The notes: generated by a model not told the origin, from the sequence alone. Positions 9,249-18,733 are shown, numbered from the stretch's first letter. The stretch: 64,000 nucleotides of DNA from Aeromonas veronii (GCF_040215105.1 NZ_CP157875.1:593501-657500), one strand, 5' to 3'. Numbers and translations are program-made.

Positions 9249-9917
9249 TCAGGCCGTGAGGGGCAGCAGGTCGGCGTAATCCTTGAGAGCCGGGAAGCGC
9301 TGGAACCGCAGGGGTGGCATGGCGCTGTCGGGCTGGTGGATGCCAAGCTGGTGGGCGATGCCGTAGTCGGCGGAGGCCGTCAGGATCCGCTCGCTGTCGT
9401 CGATGAAGAGGGTGCGGGCGGGATCGAAGGGCAGGCGTTCGGCCAGCGCCTGCCAGCAGTGCTGGCTCTCCTTCGACCAGCCGAGATCATGGGTGCTGAC
9501 GATCTCGTCGAGATGCTCATCGAGCCCAAGCCGTTCGATCTTGACCGCCAGGCTGGCGGGATGGGCGTTGGTGAAGAGAACCCGGCGCTTGCCGGCGGCC
9601 TTGAGGGCGGCGAGAAACGCGACGGCATTGGGGCGCCACTGAATTTTCCCCAGGATCTCCTGCTTCATCCCCCGGATGTCGAGCCCCAGTGTCTGGCTCC
9701 AGTAGTCCACGCAGTACCAGTCGAGGGTCCCCGCTACCGCCTCGTAGTGGGCGTCGATGCGCCGCTTCGCTTCGTCCGGTGCGAGATGGTGGCGTTCGGC
9801 ATAGCGTGCCGGCACCAGGATCTGCCACAGGTGGCTGTCAAACTGCAGGTCGATCAGGGTGCCATCCATGTCGAGCAAAACGGTATCAATCTGGTGCCAG
9901 GGGAGGGAAGCGGGCAT
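9249..9917 (-). CDS. yrfG: GMP/IMP nucleotidase YrfG-like HAD hydrolase
   Basis: This haloacid-dehalogenase family phosphatase is 222 aa. Motif I is DMDGTLIDL (residues 16-24), motif II is FTNAHP, the Lys of motif III is in GWSKESQ, and motif IV is FIDDSERIL. It matches E. coli YrfG over its length (DTVLLDMDGTL, LDWYCVDYWS, TLFIDDSE), an enzyme known to dephosphorylate purine nucleotides. As in E. coli, it is divergent from nudE. Confidence 0.9.
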   Translation of the reverse strand: MPASLPWHQIDTVLLDMDGTLIDLQFDSHLWQILVPARYAERHHLAPDEAKRRIDAHYEAVAGTLDWYCVDYWSQTLGLDIRGMKQEILGKIQWRPNAVAFLAALKAAGKRRVLFTNAHPASLAVKIERLGLDEHLDEIVSTHDLGWSKESQHCWQALAERLPFDPARTLFIDDSERILTASADYGIAHQLGIHQPDSAMPPLRFQRFPALKDYADLLPLTA

Positions 9918-10073
9918 GCATCATCCTTTCGTATCGCGTAGCGAGGGAGAGTGGAGTGGAAAGGGCGGGATTATAACGGATTTTTCAGACACCTTTAGCA
10001 CACTTGCCCCGTGGTGTTCATTCGGTGAGTCGTTTACTCTTGAAGCACGATTTTTGATGAGCAGCCAGCCCCG

Positions 10074-10691
10074 ATGAGTGACAGTCACAAGTGCAACCCC
10101 GTACACCTCAGTGTCGATGCCCTGGCGCAGGACAAGGTCAAACCGGCGATCCTCAAGGCCGAGATCGTGGCCGAGAGCCGGTTGTTCAAGGTGGAATCCC
10201 TGCACCTCCAGTTTTCCAACGGGGAGGAGCGGGTCTACGAGCGGATGCGCGGCGGCAACCGGGGGGCCGTCATGGTGGTGCCCCTGCTCGATGCGCATAC
10301 CCTGCTGCTGGTGCGGGAATACGCGGCGGGCACCCACTCCTATGAACTGGGCTTCCCCAAGGGGCTGATCGATCCCGGCGAGAACGCCTTCGAGGCGGGC
10401 AACCGGGAGTTGATGGAGGAAGCGGGCTTCGGGGCCCGGGATCTGGTGTCCCTCAAGCAGGTCTCCCTCGCCCCCGGCTACTTCTCCAGCCGGATGGACA
10501 TCCTGCTGGCACGGGAGCTCTACCCCGAGCAGCGCGTCGGCGACGAGCCGGAGCCCCTCGAGGTGATCCCCTGGCCCCTCGATCAGATCGATGAATTGTT
10601 GGCGCGACCCGACTTTACCGAGTCGCGCAGCATCAGCGCCCTGCTGCTGGCCCGCAAGTGGCTGGCAGAGCAGGGAAACGAGCGCCCCTGA
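10074..10691 (+). CDS. nudE: ADP compounds hydrolase NudE
   Basis: This Nudix hydrolase acts on ADP-ribose, Ap3A and NADH-type substrates. It is 205 aa with a complete Nudix box from GLIDPGENAFEAG to NRELMEEAGF. Sequence around it closely follows E. coli NudE (SRLFKVESLHLQFSNGEERV, YELGFPKGLIDPGE, APGYFSSRMDI, GDEPEPLEVIPWPL). It is probably co-transcribed with cysQ 31 bases downstream, and is divergent from yrfG, which suggests a nucleotide-housekeeping locus. Confidence 0.95.
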   Translation: MSDSHKCNPVHLSVDALAQDKVKPAILKAEIVAESRLFKVESLHLQFSNGEERVYERMRGGNRGAVMVVPLLDAHTLLLVREYAAGTHSYELGFPKGLIDPGENAFEAGNRELMEEAGFGARDLVSLKQVSLAPGYFSSRMDILLARELYPEQRVGDEPEPLEVIPWPLDQIDELLARPDFTESRSISALLLARKWLAEQGNERP

Positions 10692-10722
10692 GGCGCAGAG
10701 TTTGGAAAGTAGAGGTAGCGAG

Positions 10723-11535
10723 ATGCAGGAGCTGTTGTCCTGGGTGCCTGGGGTCAAGGAGATTGCCCGCGAAGCAGGCAGGATCCTTCACGAAATCTAT
10801 CACGGCGGTCAATTCGAGCGTCAGCTGAAGGAGGATGCGACCCCGGTCACCAGTGCCGACCTTGCTGCCGATGCCTACCTCAAGGAAGCGCTGTCGGCGC
10901 TGACTCCCCATATCCCCGTGCTGACCGAAGAAGCAGCCGACGTTCCCTTCAGCCTGCGGGCCGCCTGGCGGCAATACTGGCTGGTGGACCCTTTGGACGG
11001 CACCGGCGAGTTCATCGCCGGCAGCGGTGACTTCGCCACCCTGATCGCCCTGGTGCGGGACAACGTGCCCGTGCTCGGGGTCATTTATGCCCCCGAATCC
11101 GACGTGCTCTACTGGGCGGTGCGTGGCCACGGTGCCTTCAAGGAGACGGGGGGTGAGGTCTATCCCATCAGCGCCATGCACCACGAGCACGATCAGCCGG
11201 ATGCCCTGGTGGTGGCCATCAGCCGTCGCCAGAAGCTGGAGCGACTGACCCGCCGTCTCAACCCGGCCATCAACTATGAGCTGATCCCGCTCGGCTCCAG
11301 TTCGCTCAAATCCTGCCTGGTGGCGGAGGGGGCCGCCGACTGCTACGTGCGCCTCGGCCCCACCGGCGAGTGGGACACCGCCGCCGCCCAGTGCATCGTC
11401 GAGGCGGCCGGGGGACGCATCCTCAGCCTGGCGCTGCAGCCTCTCAGCTATAACGAGACGGAGTCGCTGGAGAACCCGGACTTCATCGTGATGGGGGATC
11501 CGGATCTTGCCTGGGGCAAGATCCTGGTCAGCTGA
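10723..11535 (+). CDS. cysQ: 3'(2'),5'-bisphosphate nucleotidase CysQ
   Basis: CysQ removes the 3'-phosphate from PAP/PAPS, by-products of sulfate assimilation. It is an inositol-monophosphatase-fold enzyme of 270 aa with a Li-sensitive metal site: DATPVTSADLAAD, VLTEEAAD and WLVDPLDGTGEF (metal-binding DPLDGT), then GEWDTAAAQCIVEAAGG near the C-terminus. The ATG at 10723 follows an AGAGG motif; the frame is open upstream only within nudE. E. coli CysQ is about 246 aa, so this one is slightly longer. It follows nudE in the same orientation and ends before a strong hairpin. Confidence 0.95.
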   Translation: MQELLSWVPGVKEIAREAGRILHEIYHGGQFERQLKEDATPVTSADLAADAYLKEALSALTPHIPVLTEEAADVPFSLRAAWRQYWLVDPLDGTGEFIAGSGDFATLIALVRDNVPVLGVIYAPESDVLYWAVRGHGAFKETGGEVYPISAMHHEHDQPDALVVAISRRQKLERLTRRLNPAINYELIPLGSSSLKSCLVAEGAADCYVRLGPTGEWDTAAAQCIVEAAGGRILSLALQPLSYNETESLENPDFIVMGDPDLAWGKILVS

Positions 11536-11560
11536 GGGGCGGGATCCCGCTGCCAACATC

Positions 11561-11590
11561 GCAAAGGGCGACCTCAGGGTCGCCCTTTGC
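11561..11590 (+). terminator. Terminator hairpin after cysQ
   Basis: A perfect 13-bp stem, GCAAAGGGCGACC / GGTCGCCCTTTGC with loop TCAG, lies 25 bases after the cysQ stop. The following sequence is not T-rich, so efficiency is uncertain. Confidence 0.7.
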
Positions 11591-11947
11591 GTTAGCGCAA
11601 TCATCTGCCTTCATGCATGTTAAACAGGGATATACGCTAGCCATTGGCGTGAATGGCAGTGGATCATCACAACAAGCCATGATTGTCTGGTCTGTCATTT
11701 CATGTAATTCTGCAATCCACTGATTTATCAAAGTAAAAAATCAAATTTATCTATAATTTTGGTTTTATATATCGCCAAATCTATCTTGGTCGGTATTTCT
11801 TGAACATCAAGGCCGCTTCCCCCTTCCCAATCACACTGGCTAGGTCGCGCTTTGGTAGTGAGATCTGCCAGCCACCTTTTTTGAGAATTAAATTCTGAAA
11901 GAGCACAATCGTTGCAGTTTTAAATACTGACAATAAGTGAATTATCG
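11591..11947 (+). promoter_or_regulatory. A+T-rich upstream region of the amino-acid transporter
   Basis: This 357-bp stretch without a gene becomes strongly A+T-rich from about 11725. A TATAAT hexamer at 11752-11757 is a possible -10 box, but no convincing -35 partner at 17 bp is seen. A TTATCA lies too far upstream. The long leader before the transporter start at 11948 may hold further control sites. Nothing else was recognised. Confidence 0.3.
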
Positions 11948-13216
11948 ATGAGTTTATCTGCAGAGGTCACCGCGGAGCTGTCCGGTTCCCAAGCTGTCGT
12001 CGCCCACACCGGCTGGCGCCGTCACGATACCCACTGGGTCATCAGCCTGTTTGGCACCGCGGTCGGTGCCGGCATCCTGTTCCTGCCCATCAATCTGGGG
12101 CTCGGCGGGATCTGGCCCCTGGTCATCGTCGCCGTGCTGGCCGGTCCCATGACCTTCCTGGCCCACCGTGGGCTGGCGCGCTTCGTGCTCTCCTCCTCCC
12201 GCCCCCAGGCGGATTTCACCGAGGTGGCGGAGGAGCATTTCGGCAAGATGGCCGGTCGGCTCATCTCCATGCTCTATTTCCTCTCCATCTTCCCGATCCT
12301 GCTCATCTACGGCGTCGGGCTGACCAACACGGTGGAGAGCTTCATGGTGAATCAGCTCGGCATGCTTACCCCAAACCGGGTGATGCTCTCCGGTGTGCTG
12401 GTGTTCGCCATGATCGCCGTGATGCTGGCCGGTGAGAAGGCCATGCTGCGGGCCTTCGCCTTCATGGTTTATCCGCTGGCGGCCATTCTGGCGGCACTCT
12501 CTTTCTACCTCATTCCCCAGTGGCACTGGCCACAGATGGTGGCATTTGAAGGGGGGAGCTTTCTCAACACCGTCTGGCTGGCGCTGCCGGTGACGGTATT
12601 TGCCTTCAGCCACGCCGCCGCCATCTCGGGCTTTGCCAACGTGCAGCGCCGGGAATACGGCGAGCAGGCGGAGGCCAAGAGCGGCCTCATCCTGCGCAAC
12701 ACCACCGTCATGCTGGTGGGCTTCGTGCTGTTCTTCGTCTTCTCCTGCGTGCTGAGCCTCTCCCCGGCCCAGCTGGCCGAGGCCAAGGCCCAGAACGTCT
12801 CCGTGCTCTCCTATCTTGCCAACATCACCGACAACCCGGTGATCATCACCCTGGGGCCGCTCATCGCCTTCATCGCCATCAGCTCCTCCTTCCTCGGCCA
12901 TTTCCTCGGGGCCCGCGAGAGCCTCAAGAGCCTGATCGCTAAGCCCACCGGCCTGTCGCTCGGGAGGGCGGACAAGGTCGGCATCGCCCTGATGTTCTTC
13001 GCCATCTGGGGGGCGGCGGTCATCAACCCCGGCATCCTCGGCCTGATGGAGACCCTCTCCGGCCCCGTCATCGCCATGATCCTGTTCATCATGCCGGTGG
13101 TGGCCATCTACAAGGTGGAGGCGCTGGCCCGTTTTCGTCAGGGCTGGGTCAACGGTTTCATCCTGCTGACCGGATCGCTCGCGGTGTCGGCGCTGCTGTT
13201 CAGCCTGCTGGGATAA
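11948..13216 (+). CDS. Serine/threonine transporter of the HAAAP family (SdaC-like)
   Basis: This inner-membrane amino-acid:proton symporter is 422 aa with about 11 hydrophobic segments. The N-terminal segment WRRHDTHWVISLFGTAVGAG and ILFLPINLGLGG, and later PMTFLAHRGLARFVLSS, NTVESFMVNQLGML, SCVLSLSPAQLAEAK and SFLGHFLGARE, follow E. coli SdaC and its paralogues closely. Serine or threonine is the likeliest substrate, but aromatic amino acids cannot be excluded in this family. It stands alone behind a long A+T-rich leader and before a strong terminator. Confidence 0.88.
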   Translation: MSLSAEVTAELSGSQAVVAHTGWRRHDTHWVISLFGTAVGAGILFLPINLGLGGIWPLVIVAVLAGPMTFLAHRGLARFVLSSSRPQADFTEVAEEHFGKMAGRLISMLYFLSIFPILLIYGVGLTNTVESFMVNQLGMLTPNRVMLSGVLVFAMIAVMLAGEKAMLRAFAFMVYPLAAILAALSFYLIPQWHWPQMVAFEGGSFLNTVWLALPVTVFAFSHAAAISGFANVQRREYGEQAEAKSGLILRNTTVMLVGFVLFFVFSCVLSLSPAQLAEAKAQNVSVLSYLANITDNPVIITLGPLIAFIAISSSFLGHFLGARESLKSLIAKPTGLSLGRADKVGIALMFFAIWGAAVINPGILGLMETLSGPVIAMILFIMPVVAIYKVEALARFRQGWVNGFILLTGSLAVSALLFSLLG

Positions 13217-13252
13217 GCCGACTGCAAAATCCGGGTAACGGAAAATAATGAA

Positions 13253-13282
13253 AAGAGAGGCGACCCCGGGGTCGCCTCTCTT
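13253..13282. terminator. Bidirectional terminator after the transporter
   Basis: A perfect 30-base palindrome, AAGAGAGGCGACCCC and its complement, lies between the convergent transporter gene and csaA. A short T-rich stretch flanks it on the plus strand. Confidence 0.8.
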
Positions 13283-13320
13283 GTTTCGTCTGGCTGAGCC
13301 TTCTGCTCACGGCGGGGGAT

Positions 13321-13659
13321 TTATCCCAGCTTGGCGCCGTTTTCCACCGCCTGCTCCGGGATGGCCATCACCACGGCGCCGTCCGGCCGGTAGAAACCGG
13401 TGAGCAGAAATTCCGACTGGAAGGGGCCTATCTGCTTGGTGGGGAAGTTCACCACCGCCACTATCTGGCGGCCCACCAGATCGTCCGGTTGATAGAGGTC
13501 GGTGATCTGGGCGCTGCTCTTGCGCACCCCGATCTCGGGGCCGAAATCCGCCCACACCTTGTAGGCGGGTTTGCGCGCCTCGGGGAAGGGCTCGACCCGC
13601 ACCAGGGTGCCCACCCGGAGCTCCACCATCTCGAAATCCTGCCAGCTTATGGTCTGCAT
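13321..13659 (-). CDS. csaA: CsaA-like tRNA-binding protein
   Basis: This is a small OB-fold tRNA-binding-domain protein of 112 aa. The sequence is that of the CsaA family throughout: [60 protein letters not shown] and [20 protein letters not shown]. The ATG at 13659 was chosen because GAGGAG sits directly upstream and the product has the normal length. CsaA proteins bind tRNA-like structures and have been linked to protein export in Bacillus; the role here is not shown by context. Confidence 0.92.
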   Translation of the reverse strand: MQTISWQDFEMVELRVGTLVRVEPFPEARKPAYKVWADFGPEIGVRKSSAQITDLYQPDDLVGRQIVAVVNFPTKQIGPFQSEFLLTGFYRPDGAVVMAIPEQAVENGAKLG

Positions 13660-13742
13660 CTTGGCTCCTCGTATCGCCTGCTCCATCTGCCTGCCAGCAT
13701 GCCTCATGAGCCCGGCATTGTCTTCGGCGCAGAGCCGATCCG

Positions 13743-14510
13743 TTATGGCAACTGGCCGTTTTGCTGGCGCCAGAGGGACGGGGTCAGGCCGGTCTCGGTG
13801 AGGAAGCGCTCGGCGAAGGCCCCCTGATCCCGGTAGCCGCAGCGGCAGGCTATCTCGCCGATGGGCAGGGAAGTGTGGGCCAACAGGTTGCGGGCCAGCG
13901 CCATGCGCCGCTGCCGGATGTAGTGGGAGACGCTCATGCCGAGCTGCTGGCGAAAGGCGTGCTTGAACTGGCTCTGACCGAGGCAGGCGAGGGCGGCGAG
14001 GCGCGCGTTGGTGAGGGGCTCGGCGAGGTGGGTCTCGATATGGCGCTGGACCCTGACGATGCGCGGGGGGATGGGGACGGCGATGCTCTGAGGCTCCGCC
14101 AGCAGGTTCAGCCAGATCTGATCCATCCCCGCCACGTGGCGATCTTCGGCCACCATCTGGCGCAGGAAGGCAAGATAGTGGCGCTGGGCGGCATCCAGCT
14201 CGATAAAGGGGCGCTCGCCCAGGCGGCCCGGCAGCCAGGGGCTCTCCTGCACCAGGAAGGAGAGAGCCGGGTCGGCGGCGTAATCGTGACGCTCACCGGG
14301 GGCGATGACGCAGGCAAAGCCGGGGGTGAGGTGTCGACCCCGGCCCTGCACTTCTATCTCGATGGGGCCGTCCAGGGGGATCACCAACTGGGCGAAGTCG
14401 TGGCTGTGGCTGCTGATATCAGACTGGTAGCGGCGCAGGCTGAAGGGACTGGCCGATGACAATGACGCGGCCAGGGGCCGCGTCATTGAGGGGGAAGTGC
14501 TCTTTGCCAT
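13743..14510 (-). CDS. AraC-family transcriptional regulator
   Basis: The protein is 255 aa. The N-terminal cupin-like sensor domain ([30 protein letters not shown]) is followed by an AraC/XylS double helix-turn-helix at about residues 155-250 ([22 protein letters not shown] and [20 protein letters not shown]). The His-rich N-terminus is typical of regulators that read a small polar effector. It lies 12 bases downstream of metJ in the same orientation and could be partly co-transcribed, but no functional link to methionine is evident. The target is unknown. Confidence 0.9.
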   Translation of the reverse strand: MAKSTSPSMTRPLAASLSSASPFSLRRYQSDISSHSHDFAQLVIPLDGPIEIEVQGRGRHLTPGFACVIAPGERHDYAADPALSFLVQESPWLPGRLGERPFIELDAAQRHYLAFLRQMVAEDRHVAGMDQIWLNLLAEPQSIAVPIPPRIVRVQRHIETHLAEPLTNARLAALACLGQSQFKHAFRQQLGMSVSHYIRQRRMALARNLLAHTSLPIGEIACRCGYRDQGAFAERFLTETGLTPSLWRQQNGQLP

Positions 14511-14522
14511 CTGCTCGCAAGC

Positions 14523-14846
14523 TTATTCGGCGTCGAAGTCTTCGATCTCCTTGCCGAGCGCTTCCATGATGGCGCGCGCCTCGGCAGGGACGCTGTCCGG
14601 GTGATCCTTGCGCAGATCCTCGTCACCGGGCAGCGGCTGGCCGGTAAAGGCGTGCAGGAAGGCTTCACAGAGCAGCTCACTGTTGGTCGCATGACGCAGG
14701 TTGTTCACCTGGCGACGGGTGCGCTCATCGGTCAGCACCTTCAGCACCTTGAGCGGGATCGAGACGGTAATCTTCTTGACCTGTTCGCTCTTCTTGCCGT
14801 GTTCCGCGTAGGGGCTGACGTAGTCGCCGTTCCACTCTGTTCCCAT
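14523..14846 (-). CDS. metJ: Methionine repressor MetJ
   Basis: MetJ is the ribbon-helix-helix repressor of methionine biosynthesis and uses S-adenosylmethionine as corepressor. It is 107 aa, and residues from [20 protein letters not shown] through [20 protein letters not shown] are almost identical to E. coli MetJ. The beta-strand that enters the DNA groove (KKITVSIPL) is intact. The C-terminus is more acidic and divergent. It is divergent from metBL, with MetJ boxes between them, so it should regulate metBL and probably itself. Confidence 0.97.
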   Translation of the reverse strand: MGTEWNGDYVSPYAEHGKKSEQVKKITVSIPLKVLKVLTDERTRRQVNNLRHATNSELLCEAFLHAFTGQPLPGDEDLRKDHPDSVPAEARAIMEALGKEIEDFDAE

Positions 14847-14919
14847 GATCCACCTGTTCTCATTTGGCCGTGAGCGCGGATTTTAACCCTTAAGGAAATC
14901 AATGGCAATCCAACAGCAA

Positions 14920-14971
14920 AGCCATTTAGACGTCCAGAAGTGTTGACGGCTTTTTTAAGCTGGCGTACTGT
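14920..14971 (+). promoter_or_regulatory. MetJ operator array and metB promoter
   Basis: Contiguous 8-bp MetJ boxes are visible: AGCCATTT (14920-14927), AGACGTCC (14928-14935, seven of eight matching the AGACGTCT consensus), AGAAGTGT (14936-14943) and TGACGGCT (14944-14951). They overlap a -35 box, TTGACG (14943-14948), which is followed 17 bp later by a weak -10, TACTGT (14966-14971). Bound MetJ dimers would block the metB promoter. The outer two boxes are degenerate. Confidence 0.8.
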
Positions 14972-15066
14972 GGTTCACCATGGGCCTTCGCTATGGCCGA
15001 CCGAGAGGGATGACGTGGGCGACTGACCGCCAGCACGGTCCCCAGACAGATCAAATGGAGAGTGAC

Positions 15067-16236
15067 ATGACCCACAAGGCCACCCTGGCGGTACGTACCG
15101 GCATTGAGACAGACACCCAGCACGGCGCCGTGGTGCCGCCCATCTATCTCTCCAGCAACTACACCTTCGCCGATTTCGGCGAGCCGCGCACCTACGATTA
15201 CGCCCGCTCCGGCAACCCGACCCGCACCAACCTGGCGGATGCCCTGGCTGCCCTGGAAGGGGGCGCCGGCGCCGTGGTGACGGGTACCGGCATGGGCGCC
15301 GTTCACCTGGTGACCACGGCCCTGCTCAAGGCCGGCGACCTGCTGATCGCCCCCCATGACTGCTACGGCGGCACCTGGCGCCTGTTCGAATACCTGGCGG
15401 CCAAGGGCCACTACCGGGTGCTGTTCGTGGATCAGGGAGATGCCGTCGCCCTGGCCGAGGCGCTGGCCCAGAAACCGGCGCTGGTGTGGGTGGAGACCCC
15501 CTCCAACCCGCTGCTGCGGGTGGTGGATGTGGCCGCCATCGCCACCGCGTCTCACGAGGTGGGGGCCAAGGTGGTGGTGGACAACACCTTCCTCTCGCCG
15601 CTGTTGCAGCAACCCCTGGCCCTCGGCGCCGACCTGGTGGTGCACTCGACCACCAAATACATCAACGGCCACTCCGACGTGGTGGGTGGGGTGGCGATCG
15701 CCAAGGAGGCCGCCCTTGCCGACTCCCTGGTGTGGTGGGCCAACTGCCTGGGGCTGACCTCGGGGGCGTTTGATTCCTACCTCACCCTGCGGGGCCTGCG
15801 CACCCTGGCGCCGCGCCTGCGCGCCCATCAGGAGAACACGGACCGGATCCTCGCCTTCCTGCAGCAGCAGCCCCTGGTGAAGACCATTTATCACCCCAGC
15901 CTGCCGAGTCACCCCGGTCACGAGATTGCGCGCCGTCAACAGTCCGGTTTCGGCGCCATGCTAAGTTTTGAACTCGATTGCAGCGAAGCAGGCCTGCGTG
16001 CCTTCCTGGATGCGCTGACCTTCTTCTCGGTGGCGGAATCCCTTGGCGGGGTGGAAAGCCTGGTGGCTCACCCCGCCAGCATGACCCACAGGGCCATGAC
16101 CCTGGCGGCGCAGCAGGCGGCGGGCATCAGCGCCCAGCTGCTGCGCCTGTCGGTTGGCATAGAACACGGTGAAGACCTGGTGGCCGATCTGGCCCGGGCA
16201 TTTGAACAAGCAGCATTGGCAGAGCAGGTGAAGTAA
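15067..16236 (+). CDS. metB: Cystathionine gamma-synthase
   Basis: MetB is a PLP enzyme that joins O-succinylhomoserine and cysteine to cystathionine in methionine synthesis. It is 389 aa, against about 386 in E. coli. Visible motifs are YDYARSGNPTR, GTGMGAVHLV, the ring-stacking Tyr in HDCYGGTWRLF, VWVETPSNPLL, and the PLP Lys in VVHSTTKYINGHSDVVGG. The ATG at 15067 follows GGAGAG and gives the normal N-terminus (MTHKATLAVRTG). The frame is open 87 bases further upstream but without family similarity. metL follows directly. Confidence 0.96.
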   Translation: MTHKATLAVRTGIETDTQHGAVVPPIYLSSNYTFADFGEPRTYDYARSGNPTRTNLADALAALEGGAGAVVTGTGMGAVHLVTTALLKAGDLLIAPHDCYGGTWRLFEYLAAKGHYRVLFVDQGDAVALAEALAQKPALVWVETPSNPLLRVVDVAAIATASHEVGAKVVVDNTFLSPLLQQPLALGADLVVHSTTKYINGHSDVVGGVAIAKEAALADSLVWWANCLGLTSGAFDSYLTLRGLRTLAPRLRAHQENTDRILAFLQQQPLVKTIYHPSLPSHPGHEIARRQQSGFGAMLSFELDCSEAGLRAFLDALTFFSVAESLGGVESLVAHPASMTHRAMTLAAQQAAGISAQLLRLSVGIEHGEDLVADLARAFEQAALAEQVK

Positions 16237-18690
16237 ATGGAACAGCAGCAAGGAGAGGTAGCGGTGGCAGCAGAAGCAGCGTTGAAGCGGCGTCATGTGC
16301 ACAAGTTCGGCGGAAGCAGCCTGGCGGATCCGGTCTGTTATCGCCGGGTGGCCAGCATCGTCGAGCAGCAGACGGGCGGTCATGAACTGGTGGTGGTTTC
16401 CGCCGCCGGCAAGACCACCAACCGGCTGATCCAGCTGGTGGAGCTGGCTGAAGCGGGGGATGAGGCCGCCGGGGAAGCCATCACCGCCCTGCACGCCTAT
16501 CAGCAGAGCCTGATCGACGGCCTGCTGGAGGGCGAGCTGCAACTCTCCCTGAGCAAGCAGCTTGCCGATGATCTGCAACTGATCGCCAAGACCCTGGAGG
16601 GGCAGTTCGATCGCTTCGAGCGCAACGGCCTGCTCGCCTTCGGCGAGGTGTGGTCCGCGCGTCTGCTGGCCGCCCTGCTCAGCAGCCGTGGCGAACCGGC
16701 CATCTGGCTCGATGCCCGCAGCTTCCTGCGGGCCGAGGACGGCGCCCTGGTCAAGGTGGATACGGCGCTCTCCAGCGAACTGCTCAAGGCTCGTCTGGCG
16801 GAGCACGCCGGTCGCATCGTGGTGACCGGTTTCATCGCCGCCGACCTGGAGGGGCGCTCCCTGCTGCTCGGCCGCAACGGTTCCGACTACAGCGCCAGCC
16901 TGCTGGCAGCGCTGGCGGACGGCGAGTCCACCACCATCTGGAGTGACGTGGCCGGGGTCTACAGCGCGGATCCGCGCCGGGTGAAGGAGGCGCGCCTGCT
17001 GGAGCGTCTGAGCCTGGCCGAGGCCAACGAGCTGGCCCGTCTCGGCTCCTCCGTGCTGCATTCGCGCACCCTGCAGCCGGTGGCGGACAGCCGCCAGCGC
17101 CTCACTCTGCGCTGCAGCTACAACCCGGATGAGGGGTGCACCCACATATTGCGCCGTGCGCCGCGCTCCGGCGGGGCCCGCATCGTCTCCTCGGTGGATC
17201 AGATTGCGCTGATCGAACTGAAGGTGCTGCCCCAGACCGGCTATGACCAGACGGTGGCGGCCATCGAGGCCCATCTGGCCCGCCATCGCCTGCACCCTCT
17301 CACCCTGCAACGCCAGCCGGATCGGCGGGTGCTGCGCCTCGCCTACACCCTGGAGGTGGCCGAGGGGGCCTTCGAGGTGCTGCGGGACTTCCAGCTGCAG
17401 GGCAACTTCACCGGCCTCATCCAGAAGGAGGGCTACAGCCTGGTGGCCCTGGTGGGAGCCGGGGTGACCGACAACGCCGAACAGTGTCACCGCTTCTATC
17501 AGCTGCTGGCGGATCAGCCCCTGGAGTTCGTGCAGGTGGCCAGAGATGGGCTGAGTCTGGTGGCCGTGCTGCGCCAGGTGGTGCTGGAGCCTCTGCTCAT
17601 CGCCCTGCACAGCGCCTTGTTCAGCCGCCCGACCCGGGTCGGTCTGGTGGTGTTCGGCAAGGGCAACATAGGCGGCCACTGGCTTAGCCTCTACGCCCGG
17701 GAGAAGGCGCGTCTCGAGCATGAGCTCAACTTGGCGATCACCCTCTATGGGGTCTTCGACTCCAAGGGGGGCCTGCTGGACGAGGAGGGGCTGGATCCCC
17801 TCAAGGTGCGGGACAAGTTTGATCCCAAGCCCCTCATCTGGCCCGAGCTGCTGGGCCAGCTGGAGCAGCACGGCTTCGATGCCCTGATCGCGCTGGACAT
17901 GACGGCGAGCGAGACGGTGAGCCGCTACTACCCGGATTTTGCCCAGCTCGGCATCCACATCATCGCCGCCAACAAGTTTGCCGGTTCGGCGGAGAGCGAG
18001 TTCTACCAGCGCATCAAGCAGAGCTGCCGGGATCATCAGGTGCAGTGGCGTTACAACGCCACCGTCGGGGCGGGCCTGCCCATCCAGTCCAGCATCCAGA
18101 TGCTGCGCCAGAGCGGCGATCGCATCCAGGGGGTCTCCGGCATCTTCTCCGGCACCCTCTCCTGGCTGTTCCAGCAGTACGACGGCAGCCGCCCCTTCTC
18201 CGAGCTGGTGGACGAGGCCTGGCAGCACGGCCTGACCGAGCCGGATCCCCGCGAGGATCTCTCCGGCCAGGATGTGCGCAGAAAGCTCTTGATCCTGGCC
18301 CGTGAGGCGGGTTTTGAACTCGACTCCGCCGACATCGAGCTGGAGAACCTGGTGCCCGTTCCCCTGCGCAAGGTGACCACGGATCAGTTCATGGACCGCC
18401 TTCAGGAGCTGGATGCCCCTATCCAGACGGCGTTTGAGGGGGCGCGCCGGGTCGGCAAGGTGCTGCGTTACGTGGCCCGCTTCGAGCACGATGGCAAGGC
18501 GCGGGTCGGGCTGGAGGCGCTGGAGCCCCATCACCCGTTTGCGAACCTGCTGCCCTGTGACAACGTGTTCGCCATCGAGAGCGACAGTTACCGCACCAAT
18601 CCCCTGGTCATTCAGGGGCCGGGGGCGGGGCGCGAGGTGACGGCGGCGGCCATCCAGTACGATCTGTGGCAGATCTGCGCCAGCTTGTGA
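16237..18690 (+). CDS. metL: Bifunctional aspartokinase II / homoserine dehydrogenase II
   Basis: This two-domain enzyme makes aspartyl phosphate and later homoserine for methionine synthesis. It is 817 aa, close to E. coli MetL. The N-terminal kinase domain has VHKFGGSSLADP and LLGRNGSDYSASLLAALADG, a degenerate ACT linker follows, and the homoserine dehydrogenase starts near residue 465 (VGLVVFGKGNIGGHWL, ANKFAGSAESEFY, YNATVGAGLPI). The start ATG is adjacent to the metB stop with an AGGTGA just upstream, so the two are translationally coupled and under the MetJ operator. Confidence 0.96.
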   Translation: MEQQQGEVAVAAEAALKRRHVHKFGGSSLADPVCYRRVASIVEQQTGGHELVVVSAAGKTTNRLIQLVELAEAGDEAAGEAITALHAYQQSLIDGLLEGELQLSLSKQLADDLQLIAKTLEGQFDRFERNGLLAFGEVWSARLLAALLSSRGEPAIWLDARSFLRAEDGALVKVDTALSSELLKARLAEHAGRIVVTGFIAADLEGRSLLLGRNGSDYSASLLAALADGESTTIWSDVAGVYSADPRRVKEARLLERLSLAEANELARLGSSVLHSRTLQPVADSRQRLTLRCSYNPDEGCTHILRRAPRSGGARIVSSVDQIALIELKVLPQTGYDQTVAAIEAHLARHRLHPLTLQRQPDRRVLRLAYTLEVAEGAFEVLRDFQLQGNFTGLIQKEGYSLVALVGAGVTDNAEQCHRFYQLLADQPLEFVQVARDGLSLVAVLRQVVLEPLLIALHSALFSRPTRVGLVVFGKGNIGGHWLSLYAREKARLEHELNLAITLYGVFDSKGGLLDEEGLDPLKVRDKFDPKPLIWPELLGQLEQHGFDALIALDMTASETVSRYYPDFAQLGIHIIAANKFAGSAESEFYQRIKQSCRDHQVQWRYNATVGAGLPIQSSIQMLRQSGDRIQGVSGIFSGTLSWLFQQYDGSRPFSELVDEAWQHGLTEPDPREDLSGQDVRRKLLILAREAGFELDSADIELENLVPVPLRKVTTDQFMDRLQELDAPIQTAFEGARRVGKVLRYVARFEHDGKARVGLEALEPHHPFANLLPCDNVFAIESDSYRTNPLVIQGPGAGREVTAAAIQYDLWQICASL

Positions 18691-18707
18691 CGGCCAGCAG
18701 CAATGAA

Positions 18708-18733
18708 GAAGAGGCGCCCAAGGGCGCCTCTTC
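18708..18733. terminator. Bidirectional terminator between metL and lrgB
   Basis: A 12-bp perfect stem, GAAGAGGCGCCC / GGGCGCCTCTTC, lies between the convergent metL and lrgB-type genes and is followed on the plus strand by a short T-rich stretch. Confidence 0.8.

Noticed and set aside
11528-11731. 67-codon Cys-containing open frame on the minus strand
   Set aside because: It runs through the cysQ terminator hairpin, has no ribosome binding site and resembles no family.
15961-18534. 857-codon open frame antisense to metL
   Set aside because: It lies wholly opposite a well-supported metL and shows a low-complexity His/Gln/Leu/Gly-rich composition typical of antisense frames in G+C-rich genes.
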